DNA of 64,000 nt. Source: Mangifera indica (Eukaryota; Streptophyta; Magnoliopsida; Sapindales; Anacardiaceae). Numbering within the stretch: the first letter of the stretch is position 1; each line of letters opens with the position of its first letter. A program made the position numbers and the translations under genes. Below are positions 22,017-35,400 of this stretch, one piece after another. The notes beneath the pieces were generated by a model that saw only the letters and a program-made list of their open reading frames with translations, made no database searches and was not told where the DNA came from. Where the stretch lies: the NCBI RefSeq assembly GCF_011075055.1, contig NC_058151.1, positions 992,001 to 1,056,000 on the forward strand. The letters are read 5' to 3'.

Positions 22017-22459
22017 ATTTGTCTGGAAAATAATGGTGGATTCTTCACCAATATTAATTACTAACCAGATGGAAGCCTGGAAGGCATCAGATCCTAATAG
22101 TTGCTTTAATTTTTCCATCTGTAATATTCATTTCTACTCCATAGTTGGAGTCAGAGGACTGGAATTGATTTTAAATTCGATTAATTTAATCATCTATTAA
22201 GAGAATTCGGTAGTGGCTGACGTCTTGATGAGTTAAAGGAATAATAAAGTGATGATGTAATAATTGGCCAGTGATGAGATTTAAGTATTCCACTGGAAAA
22301 AATATTGAAGCAGAGGTAGGCCATAGTGAGATAAAGTTGACAGGGAGACAAACAAATATCATTTCTGGCACAGAACACGAGCATCACGTGAATGGATAAG
22401 TCTTTGATAAGTCAATTTTTATATTGTGGGGTGCAAGTGTAGAAGAATATTTAATGAAA

Positions 22460-22905
22460 AAGTTTGGTTTGATTTTTGTTGAAGTGTATTTTAATAATTT
22501 TTTTTTTTTATTAATAATAAAAAATTATAATAATCTTTTATTATCAATACTGATATAGTAAATAATATAAGTGATAATCTGATTACCACATTCACCTTAG
22601 ACATTTAAAGATTATCAAATTAATCTTAATTTTATTATAATTATAATATTATTTATTAATTTTTTGAGATAAAAATAAATTTATTTTTAAATAATATAAT
22701 AAAAAATATTTAAAAATAATTATATTCAAAAGTATTTAAGTAAAATAATTTATTAATAATCTTTTATTATCTTTAACCAAACACAATAATTATTTATACT
22801 TATCAAATTTTATCAAATATAGTACTCATTTATACCCAATAATCTATCTTCAAGATAATTTTTCTATTTTGATAATAAAACATTACTCAAATTAAACACC
22901 CGTAA
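22460..22905. mobile_element. MITE inserted in copy B
   Basis: About 446 bp absent from the equivalent place in copy A (near 10370). One end reads TTTGGTTTGATTTTTG. The other, in reverse complement, reads GGGTGTTTAATTTGAG. The reverse complement aligns over its length to the element entering the window's right edge at 63,678, sharing AGATAGATTATTGGGTATAAATGA and ATAATTATTGTGTTT-type blocks in order. Very AT-rich, no ORF. Target duplication is unclear. Confidence 0.78.
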
Positions 22906-23079
22906 AAGGTAAGTGAGAATGCCTTCCCATGATATTGATTTTTTACTGCAATAAGCTTTGAGTTCATACAACAACTCAATTATGAAATAACTTTTGTATA
23001 TACAAACTAATTTAGATGACTCTTTTTCTTTTTCAATTATACAACAACACAAGAATACATACAGCTAAAGACAGTTTAC

Positions 23080-26000
23080 CTATTGTTCATCAGCTGTGAA
23101 ATCGGGTTCGGCTGGCTTCTGAAGCAGTATGGGTGGTACCCTCTCCTGAATCCTTGCCTTCCGAGTACTATTTCGCCGAATTGCACGAAGTGCATTAGCA
23201 GCAAATCTTGAGGCATAAATGGTGGCTCCTAAACTTGGTGAATTTCCACTAGCCTTAGACAGGGCATCTTGCAAACGATCTTCTTCTGCACGTAGAGATT
23301 CTTCAAGCTTCTTTTTACTATAGCGGCGCCAAGCTGCTTGTATGAAACAAGCTGCCCAAGTCCTCCACTGCTGTGAATAAAACCTAAAAGTATGACGCAA
23401 CTGCTTACTGTGAAGCCGCCTGAATTGAGAGGCAACAAACTTCAAGTCATCAGCCTTTAAAGCAAAGGCTTCAACTTCCGCAAGAGCTCTAACAGTTCTA
23501 GTCGAGATGGGGAGATTAGAAGAGGAATGAGGATCCAGAGCCCACGTGAGAAGTTCTTCGCCACAGAAATCACCAGCCCCAAGATATTCAGAGTTAAAGA
23601 AACCAGTTCTTCCGCCATTGGTAGTTATAGTCAATAGCTTGCCTCGCATGATGAAGAGCATTTCGTCAACAGGGTCACCCTCTCGAACAATGTAGCTTTC
23701 TTCTGTATACAGCACTGGCTTGAGACAGTCACACATTGCATCCAAAAGTTGTTCATCCATTTTTTCAAACATTGGCACCTTAAACACATCCCACAAGAGG
23801 AATACAAGTTAAGAAAGAGAGGGTAAATGGTGAAAACAAACTTTAGAACAAAATAGGAACTCACTCTCATAAGCAAAGCTAAGCAGAGATGACGCTTTAT
23901 GTCCCTTCTAAGATCCTTGGGAAGATTACAGAGCAGATACTCTTCATCAACACCTCTGGTTTCTTGCCATTTGTATTGCTCATAACGCCTTATTCGCTCC
24001 CTCAGAGTATCAGGGAGCAATCGATGGGCCATCCACTGTTCTGCATCACGTCTTTTCACTCTCATCTCCTCTAATCTTGTAGTTGTGGACTGCAAGTATG
24101 TCTGTTTCACAGCATCAAAATCTATATTAATGGGCCTATTTCTGAAACTCAAGTCTCATGCACAATTTTGGAAAACCAACTCAAACTTGAAGACATAAAG
24201 TAAGTTATATTATTGTGTGAATGATGTGTGATACTTGACATTTAGGAACACCACTATAATGCTCCAAATGTGCCAAACCTCTGAATACAGCATTTATGGG
24301 CACCGGCCTACCTGCATATTTCCGATGAGAAATGAAAATAGAACCAAGCCTGATATGGAAATGAAGACTGCAAAGCAGATTTCCCAGATAAAAGTACTTG
24401 TTTCAAGGTTTTGACCAAGAGAACTGCAAAAAAGGAGAAAGTTCACAGATAAACTTGAAGAAGAAAACTGTAATATATCAGAACACAGCAAGCACATGCA
24501 TCCATTAAAAGAATAAGAACAGAAATACATTACAAGGAAAAATATAAACATGCATCAGAAGACAGTAGTGCTGCATTAATAATACCAGGACTCTACAAAC
24601 CTAAATTAACAAGACAATAATTATAAAAATCATTCAGCAGATACCTTTCCAAAGCATCAACCATCCTAAGTAGCAAACTAGCAAACAAAGATTACTGATG
24701 TCATCATCAATCAAGATGTTCAAATCCCACCTTAGCAAAAATATAAACATGATAAACTGAATAAGTAAATATCCTATGCGTGCAGACCTCAGATTTTGCA
24801 GGCCCCACCAGAAACAGTAAAAGAACTTCTTTGGAAAATATGTTGACTCCACAATACCAGATTGAAGAGCATCCAGGAATATTCCAAAATTAAATAGTGT
24901 TGCATTTGGTGTTTGTATAGGACAAGAAGCCCTTAGTAATGCACTATTTCCTTCACCATCACCACAATACAAAAAGCACCCAGTATGACCCTGACAGGCT
25001 TGTTTCCAGCAAGTTGTTTCTCTTTCTATAGAAAACAAGTACCAAAAGGCTCCAATTATCTGTACAAAAATCTTAAAAGTTAGAAATCAGAAAATTCAAC
25101 CAAAAGTGACAATCACAATTCCTATCGCAACATAATGTAACCAGATGAGTACTGAGTATGAGAGATAAACGTTCTTTGCTCACATAAAATGGTAAGTTCT
25201 AACGCAGATTCCTTGCTAGGAAAATCCCAAACAGCCAAAATTAACTAAAAGCTATTCAAACTTCTAAAAACTCAGCATCCCACTACTGATAAGCAATCGA
25301 AACTTGATCACCAGCCAACAAAGCTATTTAGGTCTACTAACATTACACAGAATGCAACCTCACCTCAAGTAAACACTACAGTATTTGTCCAAAATTTATT
25401 TTAACCCCTTTTGTCTCCATCAATTAAATTATTTTTGGCAGCACATTTTACCATTTAGGTCTTCTGAACATTACACAAAATGCATCCTCACCTCAAGTAA
25501 CCACAAGTGTATTTGTCCAAAATTTATTTTAACGCCTTTATCTACATCAATTAAATTAGTTTTTCACTACAAATTTTTCATGTATATGTAACTTCTTTCA
25601 AAACTCAACCTATCTGTGGTAAGCATAGACTTCTGCACATACATGCATGAAAGTAATAGTACAGCCATTCTTCTAACCTTAAATAGCATTATCAGTTGTA
25701 ACCAATTAACCATTCTTCCCTCCAAGTATCTTCGAGGTTTAAAGATCTTGGCATGTGCAAACAAGGGAATGAACCAACAAAGATGATTCAATATTTCTAC
25801 CGCTTGGTTTTAGCAAAGATAATGCAACATAACTATAGGTAACTATTTAAGATAAAATGACAACAATTGTGCAAATAAAACTTACATGGCTAGCAAGCAT
25901 GTAAAGAAATAGATTAAATGCAGCACCGGCCCATGCAGTTTCAGTGAGTATGCCAGAAGTCCTTGTAACTTCCTTGTACAACGGATATATTCGAATAAAC

Positions 26001-27342
26001 CTAGGCAAATATTGAATAAAAACAACAAATTTCAACAAGTTCTTTGTATTCAGAGCTTCTGATCCTCCCAGTCTTGGAATGATAATTAAAATCACCACCT
26101 GCACACATAGAACTAAGTCAGAAGTCCACAAATTGATTTCAAAGAAAACTGGCATCCACTGGAAAAGGACATAAGCATGGAAAAGTGATGATGACAACAA
26201 CTCCGGGAGCAAAGAATATTTTCAAATAAATCACAAGCTTAGATACTACATTCCTGCTAAGATGAAAAATACACTCAATGTGGGAGTTCAGAATCTAGCA
26301 TGCCCAGTAATAGATTAAAAAGTCTCTCACAATAAGAAATTGACAAAAAAATAAAAACATAAAAAAATTAAATAGTCCAGCAAAAGCAGGGAAAATATTT
26401 CAATCTCCTGGATGACAACAAATGTAACAAGCATGATAAGCTAAGCTCCCTGTTTGGAATGCAAAAAAATAATTGCATACTATATATCAAGACATTACTT
26501 CTACTAAACTGAGTTGCAATTAAAAAAGAAACTATTAAACAGCATTAGGCACCACAAAGAAATTTTTTTAGGACATAAAGAAACCCCTTTACCTGTGGGA
26601 GTGGAAGGACAGCAAGAATGTCAATTAAGAAATATGATGATAGATACTTCTTTGCTATTAGCCAAGTATCTTCAACCAAAATACCTCTTCCAAATACCCG
26701 AGAAGGGGGAGCAATAAAACCAGTGCGAAACTGAAAAATTATATGAAGTAAATAGAAGATATCTGTGAATGACCGCAACACACTTGCCGTAGTCTCCATC
26801 TTTCGGTCCAGGGTCAGGCACTTCTTACCACCATTAACCACAGGAACATAAAAGAACAAAGGATCCAATGAGATGGCAACCATACATGACAACACAAATA
26901 TCTTATTCCACCTCTCAAGGAATGGCCCTTGTGGGTCAAGAACCTTCTTCTCAGATCCCAAGCCTTTATTCACAAAATTATTAAACGAGTAGGATCTCAA
27001 TGTTTCTCTAAACCCCTTAAACCTCTCAGACCCAGATTCTAAACCTCTTTGGAACTTCTCCGAAAATGAGTTAACAGTAATTCGGAATTTCTCAGATCGC
27101 ATTCCATAATTCCCAGAATACTGCCCCTCTGGACTTTTATCTGAATCCCAATCATTAAACCTGAACAACACATAACATAATCAAGTATAAAGTCGATCTA
27201 TATGCACCCACCTAAGAAACCATTGAATAGAAGCATAACAAAGTGATAAACCACCAGAAAATCCTAATAATAACTTGTTTAAAATTGTGCAATCACAAAA
27301 TTAGTAAACTAACCTCACTAACTTCCCTGAGCGGTAACTCAT
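23080..27342 (-). CDS. CNGC1: Cyclic nucleotide-gated ion channel, CNGC1-type
   Basis: Seven coding exons: 27342-27314, 27160-26593, 26098-25886, 25059-24788, 24423-24312, 24101-23865 and 23778-23080 (stop TAG). All have GT-AG borders and matching phases, total 2,130 bp, 709 aa, close to Arabidopsis CNGC1. The first exon is only 29 bp (MSYRSGKLV then a split Arg). Family role: Ca2+-permeable plasma-membrane cation channel regulated by cyclic nucleotides and calmodulin. Seen: LDPQGPFLERWNKIFVL into S1 (about 85-118), S2 near 140-160, charged S4 (RFIRIYPLYKEV) in exon 3, pore WWGLQNLSSLGQN, S6 ending LIGNMQ at 398, full C-linker 399-477, CNBD about 480-600 with GDFCGEELLTWALDP, and IQ motif FIQAAWRRY near 622-630. 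Residues agree closely with Arabidopsis CNGC1. It is the intact parent of the fragments at 10,559 and 3,384. Confidence 0.95.
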
Positions 27343-30300
27343 AACTATAGCTTATTCACAATGCAATATCCAAACAACAACAAAAAAATATAAGCCCAGT
27401 CCACCACTTCAAGCACCGCGAACTTCCCAATATCTCACCTGATTCAAAATTTATAAAAGAAAATAGTCAAAAATACAAAGCAGAACTCCAAGTACAACCC
27501 AAGATAGAATCAACATTAAAGAGTAAACTTTTAAGTAAAAAATGAACCTTTTCTGAAATCAATAAACACTTTTTTCTTCTTCAAAGAACAACAACGAAAT
27601 AGATACTGAAACACAGCAAGTTTCAGAGATGAACAAATTCGAAATGGAAAAAAAATACAATAATAACAAAAATAGAAAGAAAAAGTAGACATGCCTGAGT
27701 GGTGGGTGATTCAGTGGGCCTGTGAAATTGAGAGAGAGGGAAGTTTCGAGGAAGAGGGCTTGAGGGGGGCCAGAGAGTAATGTATTGAACAATTAAAATT
27801 ACCAACTGTTTCTTTACTTTGGTCAAGAGATTGTGACTGTGTAATGGAGCAGAGAGTCACAAGGAAGATGACAGACACCCGCAGCTGCCAAAAGTTTCTT
27901 GTGAGTGGTAGGGTCCCACTTATGACTTTTCAAGTAAACGGTGCCGTTCTTATCTCAGAAAAATGAGAGGGAAAGTTGCAAGAAGTTACGCATATGAATA
28001 AAATTAATAATTATAACAAAAAAAAATATTTACAAATACTAAAATAAATTTACCATCTTTCACGTCTTTTAAAAACAAAATAGTCAAATTAATAAAAATT
28101 AAAATGGATAATATTTATTTATTTTAAAATAATTTATTATGGATAAACCGTAATAATAACAACAAAAATTTCATTTATAAAAATGACATAAAATATTTTT
28201 TACAAATTTCTCGACTAAAAGATAAGAGATGAAAATATTAAATTTATATGTAGTTATTATCTTTTTTGTTATACATTTTTTAACAAATAGTATTATAAAA
28301 CTATTATTTTCCTTGTTACTTGTATTTTATAATAAAAAATTATAATACTAATTAAAGTGATATTAAGAATGAAAGTCTTAATTAATATAAACTTATTCTA
28401 AACAACATCGTAAATGACCTTACCAATTTTTTTTTTTTCAAATGATTTTAAAGAGAGGTCCAAAAGTATTTACCCTTTTACATACTAAAAATGGTAAATT
28501 TGTATGTTATATTTCACCTGAGTCATTTTTATATTTTTTGAATTTTGGTGTCCTCGATTTCCAATAGGGGAAGACTGTGTGACGTGGCGGCCATTTATTG
28601 GTTTAATTGGATAAGTAAGATATTTACTCAACCGGGGATTTTGTCCTCGTGATGGCAGCGCAAAACGCGGCGAATACTGACTAGTGTACGGCGTCCACAG
28701 CGACGAAAGTCAAACTGCCTGCCCAGATCGTATTTTCGGTTGACTTCTACACCGAAACCCTACGATTATTTTATTTATAAGCTAAATTGCCCTCTTATAA
28801 ATACGGGGTATTAATTAAGAATAAATTACATTTTTTTCACCGAGGCTTCGGCCTAACATGAATAACATTTTTTTATTTAAAATTAATTTTGTTAATAAAA
28901 AAATCTTATATCAGTGTTAAAAAAATAAAATTATTATTTGTTTTTCAAAATTATAATATAATCTCGAATTAATAAAAAATTTAAAAATCTTTTAAATATT
29001 TAAATTTGCATAAGAATCTTTTTTTTTTTAATTTTACTTTCAGCCTTTTATTCATCATATTCATGCGGGATTCCATCACTTCCCTTTCTTCAATAACCCA
29101 CCTCATAATCCCAAAAGTTAATTCACCCTCTATTTTGTCCCACCATCTTATCTCCTCTCTTTCATGGTGATCTTTGATCCCTCAAACCCTCTCTCTTGTT
29201 ACCATTGAAGTTGTCATTGACAACTTCTTTTGATCAAGTCATTGATGTCTTGATCAAATGAAGAAATCGTTGACAATAACTTAGATGCAACAAAATAGAC
29301 GGTTTTAGGGTTTTGAAAAATAACAACAATAGTGAAATTGTGGTTGTAATAAAAGAGGTTGTAAACAACTGAGGTTTTCAAGATTTTAAACCTTTAAAAT
29401 GGTCAAATTATCCTCTTTTAAGCATTTAAATGAGATTTGCAAAAAATTATTTTTCATTTCTTTCTCAAAATATCTTATGGTGAAATTACTATTATACTTT
29501 TACGTCGTTAGTTTTTTTATTTTTACAAAATTTGATTTTTGGTAATAAAGTATTATTTATATCATCTAAATGGGGAAAATTGTTTTTAGCTCAAACATAG
29601 CGTGGAAACTTGTTATTTATGTTATAGTAGGTATTCTAAAGTCAATCATTAAGATTATTTTATAATTTTATTCTAATAATATATCTTATTTTAATAATGA
29701 TAAATTGGTATTTCTTCATCAATTTCTACATGTGTATGTATGACGTATATACTTAAATTGATAAAACCATAATGAAGGGATCAATATGTAGTTTATTCAT
29801 GAGACCTCTATAGGCACGAACAATGGTCAATCTAAAAACATTCATACCCTTAACATTTTTATGACCGAATACACAAATAATGTAATACGGTTATCATTGT
29901 ATTAAACAATCACACCAAAAGGTTCAAGTTTCAAACACTATTTGCCTTTTAACTTGTCAAACTATGACTTAGGTTATTCTATTTAAGTTTAAAAAAATGA
30001 TTTTTTTTTAATTCGAATATATCAATAATTTTGAGAGGTTGAATTGATGATATTGTCGAAAACCGGTTGATATTGAAAAGAATGACCAAATATATGAGGG
30101 TTAAGATCATATATTTGAAACGAGTAGAAGTTAAGATCACATTTTTTTAACATGTCGATACTCGACAATTAATATCAAAAAATTTAAAAAGAAATAAATA
30201 AAATTATTCACATCAAAATATTAGTTTAACATAACAAAAATTCTACTGTACATGAAATTATAATACAAAAATACCGGATACAAAATATACTAAAATGTGA

Positions 30301-31587
30301 ATATTTATTTATAATATTACATTCAATTAAAATATTTCAAATGTGTTGGATGATATGAAACAAATTTACTTTGTTAAACAAATTGGACCCTTCAATAAAT
30401 GCGTCCAACATTGGCTTTTGAACTGTTAATCATTTGAGATATAATATGGATCTTGACTTGGCAATTTTAATAATTTGAGATATTTTGTGAGATATTTCAC
30501 AAATTTAAAAAAAGCTAAATGACGTTATTACGTAAAATTTATAATATAGAAATATATTATATTTAAAAAAAAAATTCAAAATTAAGGAAGGTCAAGTGTG
30601 CCCCCTCCTTATGAAACTATTGTTAGACCTGAACCAAGAAGTTGACCCGATTTGATTTTATTCAGTTTAAATTTATTTAGTTCAAACTTAAATCGAGTTT
30701 GAATAAGAGGTTTGACTTATTTTGAAATCAAACTAAAAAGAGTTCGGTTTGGTTTAGTTTGTCAACTAGGTAGATTATTTGATTTTATTTGAATTTAACT
30801 TGTGATTTGATTTGAATTATATTAAGTAATTGTTAAATGATGTTGTTTTACCAATAAATCATAAATTTGAACCACATATTCAAGTTATGAATTTAAACTA
30901 TAAATTCGAATTAAACTCTAATATAATTATTTTCATTCAAACCGAATTAAACTTGAATTGAACTTTTTTTTTTCGAACCAAGGTATTCAAGTTTAATTCA
31001 GTTCACATCCACCCCTATATAAAAATATTGTTGCCTTGCTCTAACAAACACATCTATCCAACTGCCTTACTTCATATGGTTGAAAATTGCATGCAATGGT
31101 CATTAAGGGTGGATTCAATATGAGGTGTTCAAGTTTGAAGCATTATTTGGCTTAAATAAGCTTAATTCGAATTAAATCATTAGTGAATTTTTTTTTTAAT
31201 TATTATTCTTCTTTTACGATAATTTTTTCTCTTCTAATATTATTATTTATTAATATAGCGAGTCATACTTAATCTTGAGTTGACCATTCTAGAGTACAAC
31301 AAAACTTAAATTGACCTTTGTTAAATCGAATTCTATCCCTAACGACCCCAAGGTTATCATTCGAGGATTGGGCTTTGAGTTTGTTATTTAGATTCATTGG
31401 TTAGGCTTACTAAATTTGGTCTACCACAAATGAAATTAACTTCCATACGGGATGGGATAAATAGTGTGCCCAAACAACAGGGTATGAGATTCATGAATCA
31501 TTTCTACCATCAAGTTCTATCATTTCTTGTGAAAACCAGAACATAACACGTGTCATTAATCATGTATTATAAATACATATTTTTATG

Positions 31588-31593
<6 letters not shown>
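27343..31593. other. CNGC1 5' flank and long gene-free intergenic region
   Basis: The first ~550 bp are the CNGC1 leader and promoter zone. A CAG|GTGAGA at about 27440 (minus strand) could be a leader-intron donor. 28550-28760 is a GC-richer island (GTGACGTGGCGGCC, AACGCGGCG) in AT-rich DNA. Two adjacent palindromes lie at 29207-29227 and 29229-29258. A copy of the dispersed AATTGAGTTTGAA-type repeat covers about 30620-31020. I see no protein-coding gene. Confidence 0.55.
30620..31020. repeat. Dispersed CGAGTTTGAA/TTCAAACTT-type repeat
   Basis: Contains the same alternating words as the CNGC-like intron repeats (TTTAAATTTATTTAGTTCAAACTTAAATCGAG and its inverted forms, written here only as pattern). 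Similar blocks occur at 38,010-38,345 and 57,000-57,140. Boundaries are approximate. Confidence 0.45.

Positions 31594-31662
<69 letters not shown>
31594..31662. repeat. (TA)n microsatellite upstream of PP2C
   Basis: About 34 TA units, ending some 100 bp before the GC-richer leader of the PP2C gene, so it probably lies in the promoter. Confidence 0.95.
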
Positions 31663-31664
<2 letters not shown>

Positions 31665-32410
31665 CGTTTTGATTTGTTTGATTAAAAAAATGGAGAAGAA
31701 GTATGATAGAGTTGAGTGTAGAAGATAATAGCCAAAGCGATTGCATGAAAAGTGCCACGTTGCCATTTCTCTTCGGTGCCAAGCTACAAAATGCTGCCTC
31801 TGTCTTCTCCGCTTCGCAAGTCTCACACTCACTCACCGTTCTTCGATCCCTCTCTCTAGGGTTTACAGATTCTCTTTCAGGGAGAGAGAGAAACCTTGTC
31901 AAACAAATCTTAATCCAATTCAAACTACGTGTTTCGTCAGATTCGGATAATCCATTTTATCCGACCCGAACCCGATCACACCCACCTCCATTACGCTTTT
32001 CAGATCCGCTTCTCTTTAGCACCTCCAATTCCGCAGATTCGTTCAATCAAAGATCCGTAATTCTTTGAATATTCTCTTTTAACACATTTTCTTTTTAATT
32101 TTTGAAAAGTAATATTTAATTAGTTTGCATTCGAGTTAAACACCCTTGAATTTGAAATCTCACAGCATTTTGGCGACATTTACGACGTTGTTTTTTTTAA
32201 TTTTAAATTTCTCTTTTCAGATTTGGCATCGCAGGTTGGAGCGGTGGATTTTAGATGGTATGCAACATTTATTTAAGGAGTGTGATTGTACGAGCTGGGA
32301 GAGTAGGAATATTGACGAAAAGGAGGGTTCAAATAACCAACACCAGGAGGATTTTGCATGCGTGTGTCGGCGTAAATTTTACGTGGAATTGCGAATTTAG
32401 GAGTTTAAAG

Positions 32411-35400
32411 ATGATGGTTGATTCATCAGGTGCGGCGGCAAAACGCGGACCAACTGTTGATATATTGCCGGAGAAAGAAGATGATGGTGGATATGTTAGT
32501 GGAGGATTGAAAAGGTGATAATGAGTTATTGCATTTGTCAATATTCATGTTGCAAAATTTACTGCATTTGCTATCATATGCATTTGATTGATTAGTTGTA
32601 CATTTTTATTGAATTGTATGTAGATTGAATTTGATTGTTTATTTAATTGACTTGCCCTTTATGTATGTATGGATTGGAGATGTATGTATGAGATTGTCTG
32701 GTGCTAAAAAATGGTGGTGGAAATTGAATATCTTTCTTTGTTTTTACAATTTGTGGAAGTTTTTTGAAACTGTCTTTCTGTAGAAATGGGAAAAAGTTGG
32801 AGATGGTATTTTTTTTACATTTGGTTTTAAAAGTATATAAGAAATTTAAGTAAATTCAACCATTACTAACATTTTCCTATAACTGTAGTTATATTAAGAG
32901 AAATCTGTTTCTTGTGCTCACAAGAATCAACATGAATGTTTTGTGTTGAGGGTTTTACAGTTGAATAAATGATCGAAAGTTTTGCTATAGAGGTTATATC
33001 TTATGCTATTCATGATATGTACGTGCTAGATGGATAATCAGGTTTAAACTTACTATTGATTTCTTTTGTGGTGGACAGTGAAGATGGACGACTGAGATGT
33101 GGTTATTCAAGTTTTAGGGGAAAGAGGGCAACCATGGAGGATTTCTTTGATATTAAGACTTCCACAATTGATGGGCAAGCGGTCTGCATGTTTGGAATCT
33201 TTGATGGTTAGATATTCCCTGATCATTTCTTGCCTTGGAGAAAGATCTAAAATTATGGACATAAAGCAATGTATCATGGATACTGTCACCAAGTGTCACC
33301 ATGGTGACAAACGAAGATTGAAACTGCTATACAGAAGTAGTGTTTCAACTGGTTATCAACATCCACGTGACTGACTGGAAAATAAATGCTTTATGACAAG
33401 TCAGTCTTGACTGTTATATGTGTATGGTAATTATGATCTGCGACATGATGTCATACACGTGGAATGAAGTTAGGGTTTACAAACACAAGTCCATCTGACA
33501 CCTGGAATATGAGCTGCAACTTGTTTTATGATTTAAATAGGATCCTCTTAGAAAGATAAACGTATATTTATTGATTGTCATAATAATGGTCCAAGGTCTG
33601 GATGTTTGCTTGTAGGATCTAGACTGCTTATTTAATTATCAACTTTTAAACCTGTCAGCTTGATACTCTGATCCTGATCTTTGTTTATAGATCATAGCTG
33701 TTGTTTACTGTTCAAGGACAATGTGTCTTATGTCTATTTCTGTTGTTTCTTTTTATAACATGTAAAATGTACCATTACAGGTCATGGTGGTTCTCATGCT
33801 GCTGAGTATTTGAAGCAACACTTGTTTGACAATCTCATGAAGCATCCACAGTTCATGAAAGATACTAAATTGGCTATAAGTGCGTACATACTTTCTGATT
33901 GACATTGTAATGGTCCTAATGGATTCATTGTCATAAAGGAATTGGTCCATATGATTGTAGCATATCCTTCGTTCTCCACATAAATGCAGGATCCCATGCA
34001 CATTCAGATGTTTACATTTCTTCTAGGGCGGATGAAACATCTAGTGGCATTAAGTCTGTCATGTAGGGGTCCAGTTTGTGGAGGCCTGCATGGAGTGTTT
34101 TCCAATCTTTTGATACTGATTTGTATGAGTTCATCCAGTGACCCGAGTGAGCTTGCAGGTGAAACATATCAACAGACTGATGCTGCCTTTTTGGAGTCTG
34201 AAAAAGATACTGTCAGGGATGATGGTTCTACTGCTTCAACAGCAGTTTTGGTTGGTAACCACCTGTTTGTTGCTAATGTTGGAGATTCGAGGACTGTGAT
34301 ATCAAAGGCTGGTAAAGGTATTGTTTACTTTAATATTTCCGGTGTGTGTTCTTTTGGAGGTCGATAAACAGCATCTAAAATGACTGTTTCCGGTATGGCA
34401 AGTATATAATGTAGTTGTCATAAAGGATGACATTGAACAGTTAACTTCTTATATTTGCATGATCTATATCAGTACAGGTTTAAGTCCAATATTAGACTTT
34501 ACAAGAAATTCATCAGATGCTAATTAATTTATGTGAATAAGGTTTCTTATTCTATTGCATGATGCAATTATGTTCAATATTAGGCATCGCTTAAATATTG
34601 TTGTTGGCTAGAAATGACTATGCATGTGTGGATTTACATGCATTTTTTGGCTAAAAAAGGTAAAGAGAGTGTCTATTTGGATATTTTGTAATATATAACT
34701 ATTCAAAATCTTCAAGACGATAATTTGCAAATATTTGAAATGGTAAAGTATTGCTTTAGGAGCATGGGGTAACCACAAAATTATGTTATATTGGCTTTAT
34801 TGTTTTCCTAATAAAATGCATGTTATAAAATCTAACCAAGATTTTAAAAAAAAAAAAAAAAATTAAAGTATCACTGACTGTTAGGTTTATTCTTTCTAAT
34901 CTATTCAATCCTCAATGTAAACTTATACACTACTTTTGCTTTACATTTATGTGTTCAAATTAGTTATACGTTGATAAATACTCAACTTTATTTTCATATG
35001 AAGGAAATTAAATATAAGAAATAAAATAAACATACTTTTAAAATTTTGTTTCTAAAAGATATTGTAAGAAATCAATAATAAAGAAATATATGTTGCATTT
35101 AATGCACACACAGACACATGCATATAAATGTTTTCCCATCTTTTGTGAACTTACTATAGATGAGGAAGGAATCAATATTTTTCTTTCTGTTTTTTTTTTT
35201 TTAAAGAAATATATATAAAAACAATATTCTTGTTCAAGGAGGTTATATGGGTACAAGCAGGGGGGCCTGCCCAAAATTTGCCTCTAAAATATGAGTTGTT
35301 TTACGATGCATTATATATCTACTTTTGCTGGCGGTTATATCAGTTGTTGATCATTTTAACCAGCAGATAGGCTCACAATTGGATTAATTATTTACTTTTT

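Larger units (their letters stand above)
16371..25799. repeat. Segmental duplication copy B (CNGC locus)
   Basis: Collinear with 5,414-13,459. Copy B is longer because it keeps CNGC1 exons 4-5 and has two insertions absent from A: the TRIM at 20822-22016 and a MITE at 22460-22905. It lacks the hAT of copy A. The Mutator-like element and the intronic dispersed repeat are shared, so they predate the duplication. Confidence 0.9.

Noticed and set aside
27171..27342. Starting CNGC1 at the ATG at 27171
   Set aside because: That ATG lies within the TTGTTCAG splice acceptor region; the exon begins at 27160 and a short upstream exon supplies a better N terminus.
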